DNA of 53,056 bases from Hyphomicrobiales bacterium (GTDB taxonomy: Bacteria > Pseudomonadota > Alphaproteobacteria > Rhizobiales > Rhizobiaceae). Below the pieces are notes generated by a model, which was given only the letters and a program-made list of their open reading frames with translations, made no database searches and was not told the DNA's origin. The translations under genes and the position numbers were made by a program. The DNA lies in contig UCMS01000004.1 in the NCBI GenBank assembly GCA_900473805.1, positions 212,838 through 265,893 on the forward strand, in the 5' to 3' direction. Position 1 is the first letter of the stretch, and the number at the start of each line of letters is the position of its first letter. Shown here one piece after another: positions 26,539 to 34,201 of the stretch.

Positions 26539-27231
26539 TCAGCCCTCCGGGTCGGTCAAGAGAGCGAGCCGGGCCTCGGAGAAGAACTGTCGCCGGATCA
26601 GGACGATGAAGACGACCGTGGAGGACAGCATGAAGATCCAGGGACTGACGAACCAGCCGAGATAGCCGATCGAATAGAAGATCGCCCTCAGCCCCATGTT
26701 GAAGTGGCTGGCGGCAATGATGTTCATCTGGATGGTGCGTTCGGCGGCAGCCCGGGCGCGGGCGGGGTGCTGCCGGGCCTCGTCTGCCATCGGAATGGCG
26801 CCGAACAGGATCGTGCAATAATTGAACAGCCGGTAGGACCAGCCAAATTTGAAGAAGGAATAGGCGAAGAGCGCGATCAGCCCGCATACCTTGAGTTCAA
26901 AGGTCGCCCGCCCGCCCTGCATGATGAAGGGAATGTCCTTGAGAATGGCGTCCACCTGTTCGGTGGCCCCGAGCAGTGCGAAACAGCCGCCGATGGCGAA
27001 GATGGTCGTTGAGGCGAAAAAGGCTGTGCCGTTCTGCAGCCCGCCCATGATCTGTGTGTCGATCATCTTGAGGTCGCGGTTGAGCGAGTTGAGGATCCAT
27101 TCTCGCCGCCGGTCGGCCATGGCCTTGGTGAGGCTGGTCCGGGACAGAATGCGCCGGCTGCCGGTGATCCAGGAATAGGAAACCCACAGAAGGATGAAGA
27201 GGGTCATGGCGGCATAGTCGGCGACGGTCAT
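26539..27231 (-). CDS. DUF599 membrane protein
   Basis: 230 aa from ATG 27231 (MTVADYAAMTLFILLW). Four membrane segments; the conserved stretch RREWILNSLNRDLKMIDTQI, FKFGWSYRLFNYCTILFGA and ASHFNMGLRAIFYSIGYLGW are diagnostic of DUF599, a conserved alphaproteobacterial and plant/fungal membrane family with no known function. Monocistronic; convergent distance to the DUF1624 gene is 138 bp. Confidence 0.9.
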   Translation of the reverse strand: MTVADYAAMTLFILLWVSYSWITGSRRILSRTSLTKAMADRRREWILNSLNRDLKMIDTQIMGGLQNGTAFFASTTIFAIGGCFALLGATEQVDAILKDIPFIMQGGRATFELKVCGLIALFAYSFFKFGWSYRLFNYCTILFGAIPMADEARQHPARARAAAERTIQMNIIAASHFNMGLRAIFYSIGYLGWFVSPWIFMLSSTVVFIVLIRRQFFSEARLALLTDPEG

Positions 27232-27540
27232 GGAAACGATTCCCCCTTTCGGATGCTGGGCGGCATTATCTCGGGCTTCGGCTTCTCCACAACGGAAATT
27301 AACCAATCTCAAGCCTTTGGCCCGAATTGAGGCGACGTGAAGTCCCGCCGTGTTAACAATTGCATTGGTATCCTATTGAAATTTCACATATCCATGCATC
27401 TGGCGCATGCCTGTGTCGCAAATTGCGCCATGCTTTTGCCATTTTTGCAGTTGCGAAAGGCGCAAGGGTTTAATACATGATAAGCCATAAAGCGGTCGGG
27501 GGACGGCTTTAAACACCACGTGACTTCCTTTGGAGTTTCC
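27232..27540. other. Intergenic region between DUF599 and the 33-aa gene
   Basis: 309 bp, AT-richer than average (CAATTGC-type words, TTTAATAC near 27469), presumably divergent promoters. No gene, terminator or repeat recognised inside it. Confidence 0.5.
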
Positions 27541-27642
27541 ATGGAAAGCAGTTTCCAGAAGTCGTGCTGGGGTGTTACGTTTCGCGCTCTGATGGGTTTC
27601 GCCGGCGTCCTGTGCCTGGCCTATCTTTTCGGAAGCATCTGA
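27541..27642 (+). CDS. 33-aa single-helix membrane peptide
   Basis: Short ORF MESSFQKSCWGVTFRALMGF followed by AGVLCLAYLFGSI. TTGGAG lies about 8 bases upstream and an intrinsic terminator follows directly (27664-27694), so it has the layout of a real monocistronic small gene. Residues ~12-31 form one hydrophobic helix. No family recognised. Confidence 0.6.
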   Translation: MESSFQKSCWGVTFRALMGFAGVLCLAYLFGSI

Positions 27643-27663
27643 CATCCTGCATGCAATTCTTTC

Positions 27664-27694
27664 AAACAGCGCGGCCGTCCCGGTCGCGCTGTTT
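27664..27694 (+). terminator. Intrinsic terminator of the 33-aa gene
   Basis: AAACAGCGCG (27664-27673) with CGCGCTGTTT (27685-27694), perfect 10-bp stem, 11-nt loop. The downstream run is GCGTTT, so the T tract is weak; position 22 bp after the stop supports terminator function. Confidence 0.7.
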
Positions 27695-27822
27695 GCGTTT
27701 CAGCCTCCCGTGGCCCATATCCGTGATGTCGCGGCCATGAAAGCCGATGTCGATTGCGGGGCGCATTCGTGTTACGCGATGCACTAGCCTCCTGGCTTTC
27801 AGGACCGCATGCGAGGAGCCCC

Positions 27823-29223
27823 ATGTTTCTTTCGGTTTTCGACGTGTTCAAAATCGGCGTCGGCCCCTCGAGTTCCCACACCATGGGTCCGATGACGGCG
27901 GCCAACCGGTTTCTCGATCTCATCCTCTCCGACCAGTGGCCCCGTCCGGCGGGCGCGCATGTCGCGGCGTTGAAGGCCAGTCTGCACGGATCGCTCGCCT
28001 ATACGGGCATCGGTCACGGCACTGGCAATGCCGTCATCATCGGCCTGATGGGGGAGGCGCCCGACAGTGTCGATCCCGACCGGATGGAGCAGATCATCGC
28101 CGAGGTCGAACGGACCGGCCGCGTGACGCCGCCGGGCCATCCGCCCTATATCTTCCAGCCCAAGGACGATTTGGTCTACGACAAGAAGACGCCGCTGTCT
28201 GGTCATGCCAACGGCATGCGGCTCTCGGCACTGGACAAGGATGGCCGCGTCCTGCTGACCCAGATCTATTACTCCATCGGCGGTGGCTTCGTCGTGACCG
28301 ATACCGAGCTTCTCGCGATGCAGAAGCAGAAGAAGCAGGCCTCCAGCCAGAAGGTGCCTTATCCCTTTGCGTCAGCGAAGGAGATGCTCGCCATGGCGGC
28401 TTCTTCCGGGCTGACGATTGCCCAGATGAAGCGGGCGAATGAAGAAGCGGTGCGATCGCGGGAGGACCTGGATGCCGGCCTCGATCGGATCTGGGATGCG
28501 ATGGCAAGCTGTATCGACCGCGGCCTTCGTCAGGAAGGTCAGCTGCCGGGTGGTCTGAAAGTGCGCCGTCGGGCGAAATCCATCCACGACAAGCTCCAGG
28601 AAGAATGGCGCTCGAACCGTCTTAATCCGGTTCTCGCCAATGATTGGCTCTCGGTCTATGCCATGGCCGTCAACGAGGAAAACGCAGCCGGCGGCCGTGT
28701 CGTGACCTCGCCAACCAATGGGGCAGCCGGTGTCGTTCCGGCGACCATCCGCTATTACCTGCATTTCCATCCCGATGCCGATCAGGACGGCATCCGCGAT
28801 TATCTGCTGACGGCCGCAGCCATCGGTGGGATCATCAAGCACAATGCCTCGATCTCGGGCGCGGAGGTCGGCTGTCAGGGCGAGGTCGGCTCGGCCTCCG
28901 CCATGGCCGCCGCCGGTCTCGCCGCCGTGATGGGCGGCACGCCGGAGCAGATCGAAAACGCTGCCGAAATCGCCCTCGAACACCATCTCGGCATGACCTG
29001 CGACCCCGTGGCCGGCCTCGTGCAGGTCCCTTGCATCGAGCGAAACGCGCTCGGCGCCGTCAAGGCAGTCACCGCCGCGTCCCTGGCGTTGAAGGGTGAC
29101 GGCGTGCATTTCGTCCCGCTCGATGCCGCGATCGAAACCATGCGCCAGACCGGCAACGACATGAACGAGAAATACAAGGAAACCTCGCTCGGCGGCCTGG
29201 CTGTCAACGTCGTCGAATGTTGA
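27823..29223 (+). CDS. sdaA: L-serine ammonia-lyase (single-chain)
   Basis: Iron-sulfur L-serine dehydratase: L-serine to pyruvate and ammonia. 466 aa from ATG 27823 ([20 protein letters not shown]), with GAGGAG just upstream. Alpha and beta parts are fused. [11 protein letters not shown], then the conserved [37 protein letters not shown], and Cys residues of the [4Fe-4S] cluster in EVGCQGE and [18 protein letters not shown]. Monocistronic, followed by a hairpin at 29263-29293. Confidence 0.96.
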   Translation: MFLSVFDVFKIGVGPSSSHTMGPMTAANRFLDLILSDQWPRPAGAHVAALKASLHGSLAYTGIGHGTGNAVIIGLMGEAPDSVDPDRMEQIIAEVERTGRVTPPGHPPYIFQPKDDLVYDKKTPLSGHANGMRLSALDKDGRVLLTQIYYSIGGGFVVTDTELLAMQKQKKQASSQKVPYPFASAKEMLAMAASSGLTIAQMKRANEEAVRSREDLDAGLDRIWDAMASCIDRGLRQEGQLPGGLKVRRRAKSIHDKLQEEWRSNRLNPVLANDWLSVYAMAVNEENAAGGRVVTSPTNGAAGVVPATIRYYLHFHPDADQDGIRDYLLTAAAIGGIIKHNASISGAEVGCQGEVGSASAMAAAGLAAVMGGTPEQIENAAEIALEHHLGMTCDPVAGLVQVPCIERNALGAVKAVTAASLALKGDGVHFVPLDAAIETMRQTGNDMNEKYKETSLGGLAVNVVEC

Positions 29224-29262
29224 TGCGGGCAGGGGGCTAACCCTGTCCCGACCCGTCTCTGC

Positions 29263-29293
29263 CGTCATCCTCGGGACAAGCCCGAGGATGACG
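29263..29293. terminator. Long perfect hairpin downstream of sdaA
   Basis: CGTCATCCTCGGG (29263-29275) with CCCGAGGATGACG (29281-29293), 13-bp perfect stem, ACAAG loop. This palindrome recurs widely in alphaproteobacterial intergenic regions, so it is both a dispersed repeat and a likely transcription stop. Confidence 0.65.
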
Positions 29294-29385
29294 CGGTGTC
29301 CAGAAAATCACCGAAACTGTTGAGCACATCAGCGCTGCGACACAGCGGCCCTTGACCCGTCGCAGGGACAGGCTATCTCGGTGGC

Positions 29386-29823
29386 ATGGCACTGCATCTC
29401 CTCAAGCTCTGCGTCGGAGCCGACTCGATCGACGATTTGCGCGACTGGGTCGCCGAACGCTGCCTCGTTGCGGTGGCAGCGGGGCTTGAGCCGCATTCCT
29501 CGCATGTGACCCGCATGGTCCCCAAGCGCATGGAAGAACTGCTCGATGGCGGTTCGCTCTACTGGATCATCAAGGGCCAGCTGTCGGCCCGCCAGAAGCT
29601 TCTCGACATCAAGACGTTCACCGGCGGTGACGGTATCACGCGTTGCGAACTGATCCTCGGCCCCGAGGTCATCGAAGTGGCGCCGGCGCCGCGCCGTCCT
29701 TTCCAGGGCTGGCGCTACCTGGATGCGGATACGGCTCCGCGCGATCTTGCGGCCTCCGGGGCCAATATCGAAGACATGCCTGACGATCTGAAGCGGGAGC
29801 TGGCGGAACTCGGCCTGCTGTGA
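29386..29823 (+). CDS. DUF1489 family protein
   Basis: 145 aa, MALHLLKLCVGADSIDDLRDW, then VTRMVPKRMEELLDGGSLYW and RPFQGWRYL; these match DUF1489, an alphaproteobacterial family of unknown function. Cytosolic. The stop overlaps the predicted GTG start of the phosphatase gene by 4 bp. Confidence 0.93.
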   Translation: MALHLLKLCVGADSIDDLRDWVAERCLVAVAAGLEPHSSHVTRMVPKRMEELLDGGSLYWIIKGQLSARQKLLDIKTFTGGDGITRCELILGPEVIEVAPAPRRPFQGWRYLDADTAPRDLAASGANIEDMPDDLKRELAELGLL

Positions 29824-30566
29824 AACAGCCAGTTCACACGAAGCCATCACGGATCAACTCGCTTTGGCGTTTTGATCGCTGCGCCATCCAAACGCCTGAA
29901 TCGCTACGCAAGGTCTGTCTCGTAACCGAAGGGCGGGGCTTGCTCTTGATTGGAATTGATGGACTGCCTGACGCTGGACAGGTGAGGGCACGCGCACGCT
30001 TTCTCCGGTGGAGATGGGTGCGCGGTGTTGCGCTGACAATTGCCGCTCTGGGGCTTTCGTTCGGCGCCTATGTCGGCATCCTCATTCTCTCCGGCAATTT
30101 CCACGAGGTAGTCCCGGGCCGGTTTTATCGGTCAGCCCAATTGTCCGGTGAACGGCTTGGCGCCGAGATCGACCGTTACAAGATCAAGACCGTGATCAAT
30201 CTGCGGGGCGCAAACCCTGGCAAGGCGTGGTACGACAACGAGGTCGCTGCGACGGCCGCGCACGGCGCCACCCATATCGATTTCGGGATGTCCGCCCGCA
30301 AGGACCTGACGGCGGAGCGAACCCAGGAATTGCTCGCCATCCTCGAAACTGCAGATCAGCCGATTTTGGTGCACTGCATGTCCGGTGCGGACCGGACGGG
30401 ACTTGCCTCCGTCATGTTCCTACAGCAGGTGGCGGGCGTCGACGAGGAGGTGGCCGAATGGCAGCTTTCGCCGCTCTACGGTCACATCAACCTTCCCTTC
30501 CTTGCCGCCTATGCCATGGACGATACGTGGGAGAAGCTGGAAAAGGTGATCGGCCTGGACAGCTGA
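29820..30566 (+). CDS. Membrane-anchored dual-specificity/tyrosine phosphatase-like protein
   Basis: 248 aa with GTG start overlapping the DUF1489 stop; a shorter form from about 29982 (GTG) is possible because residues 1-55 look poorly conserved. One membrane helix at ~67-90 precedes the catalytic domain: FYRSAQLSGERLGAEIDRY, VINLRGANPGKAWYDNE, and the active site HCMSGADRT (185-193) with Cys186 and Arg192, the Cx5R motif of DSP/PTP enzymes. An Asp or Glu general acid is probably in MSARKDLTAE. Orientation suggests a periplasmic catalytic domain. The substrate is unknown. Confidence 0.85.
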   Translation: MKQPVHTKPSRINSLWRFDRCAIQTPESLRKVCLVTEGRGLLLIGIDGLPDAGQVRARARFLRWRWVRGVALTIAALGLSFGAYVGILILSGNFHEVVPGRFYRSAQLSGERLGAEIDRYKIKTVINLRGANPGKAWYDNEVAATAAHGATHIDFGMSARKDLTAERTQELLAILETADQPILVHCMSGADRTGLASVMFLQQVAGVDEEVAEWQLSPLYGHINLPFLAAYAMDDTWEKLEKVIGLDS

Positions 30567-30894
30567 CAGGTTCACCGGGTCTCGCATCGCACGCTTCCAA
30601 TGCCAAGGTGCAGTGTCTTTGCATGGGTGATTGGCGCCCCCGTGACGGTGAGCGCGGGGCCTGCCGTGTCCTAGGAAAGACCGAGACCTAGTGCGTCTGC
30701 TGGATGAAGCGATCCCGGTGGATGCCGAGCAGAAACCTTTGATGGGCCGCATAACTCCCCGATGCCGATCCCGTCGCACGAACGATTCGGCGAAACCAAA
30801 TCGTGGGCCCCGCCGTCGCGGGTTCCGATCCCGGCCGGTAGATCGGTCCTATCCCGGGTGATGGACGCGGCTTCGCAGCCCCTGCGTCGCAGGC
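30567..30894. other. Intergenic region between the phosphatase and the RiPP cluster
   Basis: 328 bp between converging genes. Contains several short GC palindromes (for instance near 30877-30893) but no T-run terminator and no recognisable gene. Left edge of the RiPP locus. Confidence 0.5.
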
Positions 30895-32421
30895 TTAAAG
30901 CACGGGCTTTTCGAGACGTGCGAGATCCGGTCGCCATAGATCTTGAACCTCAAGCATATGCCGCGCTTGACAGTAGAAGGAAAAGATTGAGGTCAAAGAC
31001 GGCACCAGGTCCGGGCGCTTCTCAGATGCACGGTCGAAGGCCCGCACCAGCGCATATTCGCTCGCGCCACGGGTCACGAGTTTTCTGGCCAGCGCGGCCG
31101 TCGGACCCGTGAACAGCGGGCGGTTGCTTTGACCCGATCTCCGCTCGCCGGTAAGCGATATGTAACGCTCCAGTCGGGCGACGAAATGCTCCGGCGCGAA
31201 CAAACGATTGAGCAGCCAGGTCATGCCTGATCGCAACTGATCCGAACTCATTCTGACAGAAATGATATTGGTGCTGACCAGCGAAGCCGAGTGATTGGCC
31301 CCCGTTGTCAGCCGCCCCTCCGCAAGCAGGCGAGCGTAGAGCGGGGTCGTTTCCGGGGCGACCAGAACGCCTGGGCTGATCAGGGGCACGGGCATGCTTT
31401 GAATGAAATCGAACTGGCGCTCGAAGATGTCGATATCATCCTGGTCGAAGCCTACGATGATTCCGCTATAGACCATCATGCCATGCCGAACGATGGTCTC
31501 GACCTGGGCAATCATGTCATGCCGCAAGTTCTGGCGTTTGCCGGCCTCGGCGAGGCTCGGTTCATTGGGGGTTTCGATGCCGATGAAGAGAGTTTCAAAA
31601 CCGCAGTCACGCATCAGCGCAAGAATGTCGAGATCGCGACTGATGTCGATGGAGACTTGCGTGGAAAAGGCCATGCGATCATCCGGTGCACGGTCATTCC
31701 ATTCCAGGAGCCGTTCAAGAAACGTCCTGGTCCGCCGCCGCATGACGGTCAGATTATCGTCTGCAAAAAAAACGCTTCGCACGCCGCGCGCATGCAAGAC
31801 ATCGAGTTCGGCCGTGATCTGGTCCGGCTCCTTCCATCTTTGCTTGCGTCCCAGATACTGAATGACGTCACAGAATTCGCAATCGAAGGGGCATCCCCGC
31901 GACGTTTGAACCTGTGCCGACCAGGTCCGCTCCAGCGGATAGAGGTCCCAGCGCGGCACGGGAGACTGAGCAAGGGAGGGCTTGCCGCCCTGATAGACCG
32001 GTTTGTACTTTCCGGCAGCGAGATCATCGAACAGCTCGGCGGCGATGTCTTCGATTTCCCCCGTGACGAGGATATCGCAGTGGTCTCGCAAGGCATCGGG
32101 AGAGAGTGAGGCATAAGACCCTCCCATCAGCACGATCTTCCCACGACGCCTGAACTCCGCCGCGATCGAGACCATTCGAGCGTGCTGGGTTACCTTGCCG
32201 GTGATCCCGATGTATGGAGCCGGATGGTCAAAATCGACGACATCGAGACGCTCCTCACAAATTGTCACCCGCCAGTCTGACGGTGCAAAGGCTGCCACCG
32301 TCGGCGTCGCCAGATCCGCCATGGCCGTTGCATTGATGCCGGTCCATGAGCCGAGAACCTCAAGGCCAAAATAGCCTGGCGTGTTCTCTGCGGGATTGAT
32401 CAGATAAATTTCATGGATCAT
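30895..32421 (-). CDS. B12-binding-domain radical SAM enzyme (DUF4070 type)
   Basis: 508 aa. N-terminal B12-binding-like domain (about 1-150; PYIGITGKVTQHARM, KIVLMGGSYASLSPDAL) without the DxHxxG cobalt-ligand His, so any cobalamin would be base-off. Radical SAM domain: TSRGCPFDCEFC with the [4Fe-4S] Cys177/181/184, and VFFADDNLTV, FETLFIGIETP. The C-terminal part (LYARLLAEGRL, SDQLRSGMTWLL) is DUF4070-like. Family members methylate unactivated carbons or make other radical changes, also on peptides. It is the last gene after the GNAT protein and the Nif11 precursor on the same strand, which makes the precursor its likely substrate. Start ATG 32421 (MIHEIYLINP). Confidence 0.88.
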   Translation of the reverse strand: MIHEIYLINPAENTPGYFGLEVLGSWTGINATAMADLATPTVAAFAPSDWRVTICEERLDVVDFDHPAPYIGITGKVTQHARMVSIAAEFRRRGKIVLMGGSYASLSPDALRDHCDILVTGEIEDIAAELFDDLAAGKYKPVYQGGKPSLAQSPVPRWDLYPLERTWSAQVQTSRGCPFDCEFCDVIQYLGRKQRWKEPDQITAELDVLHARGVRSVFFADDNLTVMRRRTRTFLERLLEWNDRAPDDRMAFSTQVSIDISRDLDILALMRDCGFETLFIGIETPNEPSLAEAGKRQNLRHDMIAQVETIVRHGMMVYSGIIVGFDQDDIDIFERQFDFIQSMPVPLISPGVLVAPETTPLYARLLAEGRLTTGANHSASLVSTNIISVRMSSDQLRSGMTWLLNRLFAPEHFVARLERYISLTGERRSGQSNRPLFTGPTAALARKLVTRGASEYALVRAFDRASEKRPDLVPSLTSIFSFYCQARHMLEVQDLWRPDLARLEKPVL

Positions 32422-32452
32422 GCAGATAGCTGGAGAAGTTTGCGCCTCAGGA

Positions 32453-32484
32453 GAGGCAGGACCCGTCTGCGACGAGCCTGCCTC
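32453..32484. promoter_or_regulatory. Hairpin between Nif11 precursor and radical SAM gene
   Basis: GAGGCAGG (32453-32460) with CCTGCCTC (32477-32484), 8-bp stem, 16-nt loop, within the 138-bp gap. It lacks a T tract. Such a hairpin could act as a partial terminator or RNA stabiliser so that the precursor is made in excess over the enzyme. Confidence 0.4.
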
Positions 32485-32559
32485 CGAGGTCCTGCGGTTC
32501 TTCTAGGCTCCCCTGCATCTCGTTGGATCGAATGCAGATGGGTCGCGACGAACGGACAC

Positions 32560-32844
32560 TCAATACCCTATCGTTACCCTTTCGCCCTTCGAAACCTGTT
32601 TGTAAGACGGGATCATCAGGCCGCCAGCCACCAGTTCCAGTTCGTCGTCAGACAGTTCGTCATTCGTCGCTGCATGATGGGCCAATGCGACGGTGAGCTC
32701 CTCCGTTGTGAAGGAGAAACCTTCGCGCTCGCCAAGCTTCACGACCGCGGTTGCACCTTCCTGAAGGGCTGCCGTCGCCTCCTGCTCGAGAGTCTTGTCA
32801 TTGCGGACGTGTTCATAGAATTTTTCCAACGCATCAAGCGACAT
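32560..32844 (-). CDS. Nif11-type RiPP precursor peptide
   Basis: 94 aa. Leader of the Nif11/NHLP kind: MSLDALEKFYEHVRNDKTLE at the start, REGFSFTTEEL in the middle, then DELSDDELELVAGG ending at residues 74-75. Cleavage after the double glycine would leave the 19-residue core LMIPSYKQVSKGERVTIGY (two Lys, two Tyr, no Cys). AAGGAA lies 6-7 bases before the ATG at 32844. The start lies inside the end of the GNAT gene (11-bp overlap), and the radical SAM gene follows 138 bp downstream. Expected to be modified in the cytosol, then cleaved by a C39 peptidase on export. Confidence 0.9.
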   Translation of the reverse strand: MSLDALEKFYEHVRNDKTLEQEATAALQEGATAVVKLGEREGFSFTTEELTVALAHHAATNDELSDDELELVAGGLMIPSYKQVSKGERVTIGY

Positions 32845-33817
32845 GAAATTTCCTTTCTCGTTTAGGTTCTTGGGGCATGTTCACTGGCGGTCCATCCGAC
32901 CTCCAGATGGTCTCGACCCGTTCCGCGATCGGAGCGAAGCGGCGGCGGGTCAGGTGGACCATCCGCGGTCGTGAAGGGCCGGTATAGTAAAGGGCAAGCG
33001 ACTGAGGGCCGAAGAACTCAACCTGCCTGCTGTAGCAATGATGATAAGCGCCAACCGCGATAGCGGTGTGCCAGTAGCGCGGGTCGAGATAGGCCTCAAA
33101 ATATTCGATCAGAGAGGCATCCTGGGTGTCTTGGGTTGTCCTGCCCTCCGAGAGTGCACTCCAGCGCTGCCTTGATGGACCCGCCAAGACCCAGCCGATC
33201 AGCTCACCTTCCCGGCGCACGATGCAACTGACTCGCTGCTCCAGCTGTGGCCAGAGACGAAGCGGTCCATGCATCTGCTTGGCATCACTCAGAGCCAGTA
33301 GGCTGTCCACCCTTTGCGCATCGGCCTCGGTGAGGTTGAGGGGATCGAAGGTGTAGAGGGACTGCTTGGAGAGCCTTTCTGAAACCGGCGCCCAGCCGCC
33401 AACGGCTTCCACCATGGCGCCGGATCTTCCCAGGACGACGAGGCCGTCCTCTACCGGTTCGCTCCAGCCTGCGGCAGAAAGCAGGGCTTCCAGCGCTGGC
33501 CTTCTTTCTCCCCGCTCGGCAAAACGGACGGATATCGAACGTGCGCCTTTTGTGCCAACCTCGGCCATCCAGGTTTCGAGAAGCCGTTTGCCAATGCCGC
33601 GCCGGCGGCTCCGTGCGGTTACAAAAACGGACATGAGTTCCGCTTGTCCGTCATCTGCCACCAGCCCTAGGGCTAGTCCTGCGGGCAATCCCCCGACAAC
33701 CGCGCCCACTGCGACCCAGCTGGACGGCAGCTTCTGTGCCAGCGGACGCAAGTGTGGAAACGTCATCCCGGCAAAAAGCCCGACATCGTTCTCGAGACAG
33801 ACCAGTTGGACATCCAT
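32834..33817 (-). CDS. Two-domain GNAT acyltransferase, RiPP maturase candidate 1
   Basis: 327 aa from ATG 33817 (MDVQLVCLENDVGLFAGM); a GTG at 33880 is also in frame. Domain 1 (about 1-150) carries the acyl-CoA loop LMSVFVTARSRRRGIGKRLL. Domain 2 (about 180-327) repeats the GNAT core (ELIGWVLAGPSR) without a clear CoA loop. It overlaps the Nif11 precursor gene by 11 bp, so the two are translationally coupled. The 45774-46724 protein has the same architecture. GNAT enzymes that N-acylate lysine or ornithine side chains of NHLP/Nif11-type RiPPs (selidamides) are the nearest functional precedent; acyl chain and target residue are inferred. C-terminus MPQEPKRERKFHVA is basic. Confidence 0.83.
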   Translation of the reverse strand: MDVQLVCLENDVGLFAGMTFPHLRPLAQKLPSSWVAVGAVVGGLPAGLALGLVADDGQAELMSVFVTARSRRRGIGKRLLETWMAEVGTKGARSISVRFAERGERRPALEALLSAAGWSEPVEDGLVVLGRSGAMVEAVGGWAPVSERLSKQSLYTFDPLNLTEADAQRVDSLLALSDAKQMHGPLRLWPQLEQRVSCIVRREGELIGWVLAGPSRQRWSALSEGRTTQDTQDASLIEYFEAYLDPRYWHTAIAVGAYHHCYSRQVEFFGPQSLALYYTGPSRPRMVHLTRRRFAPIAERVETIWRSDGPPVNMPQEPKRERKFHVA

Positions 33818-34201
33818 CTGGGAGGTGCCCGATGGACTTGCCGCGGCAAATGGTGATGGATCTCGTTCTGCAGGGACCACGATTTCAAGCTTTCATCTGC
33901 GATTGCGGGATCGTCCCACGCCTTAATCGGCGGCAATCTGAAGCGGCAGCTTGCGAATGAAAAGTGACGGACGACGCATTGTTCCGTTCTGCCCAGATTT
34001 GGCCTTGTGACGTCAAACCGATTAGTCGCACTTGCAATCAGGATCCGCTAAGCATCGGACGAATATTCGTCCTGAAGGGGTGAGCCACGACATGGCGACG
34101 GTGCGGCGGAAAAGAGGTACAGGGGCAAATCCACTCTGGGCGCGCCCGACTCCGCGGTGCGTCCGGCGCCCGCAAGTCACGCAGAGGGGCGGACTTGGCA
34201 G
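33818..34201. promoter_or_regulatory. Divergent promoter region of the RiPP locus, with palindrome
   Basis: About 384 bp between the first GNAT gene (-) and the export operon (+). The perfect palindrome GGACGAATATTCGTCC at 34057-34072 is the only strong symmetric site and is a candidate operator. No regulator gene of an obvious type is encoded beside it. No further precursor ORF with a double-glycine leader was seen here. Confidence 0.55.
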
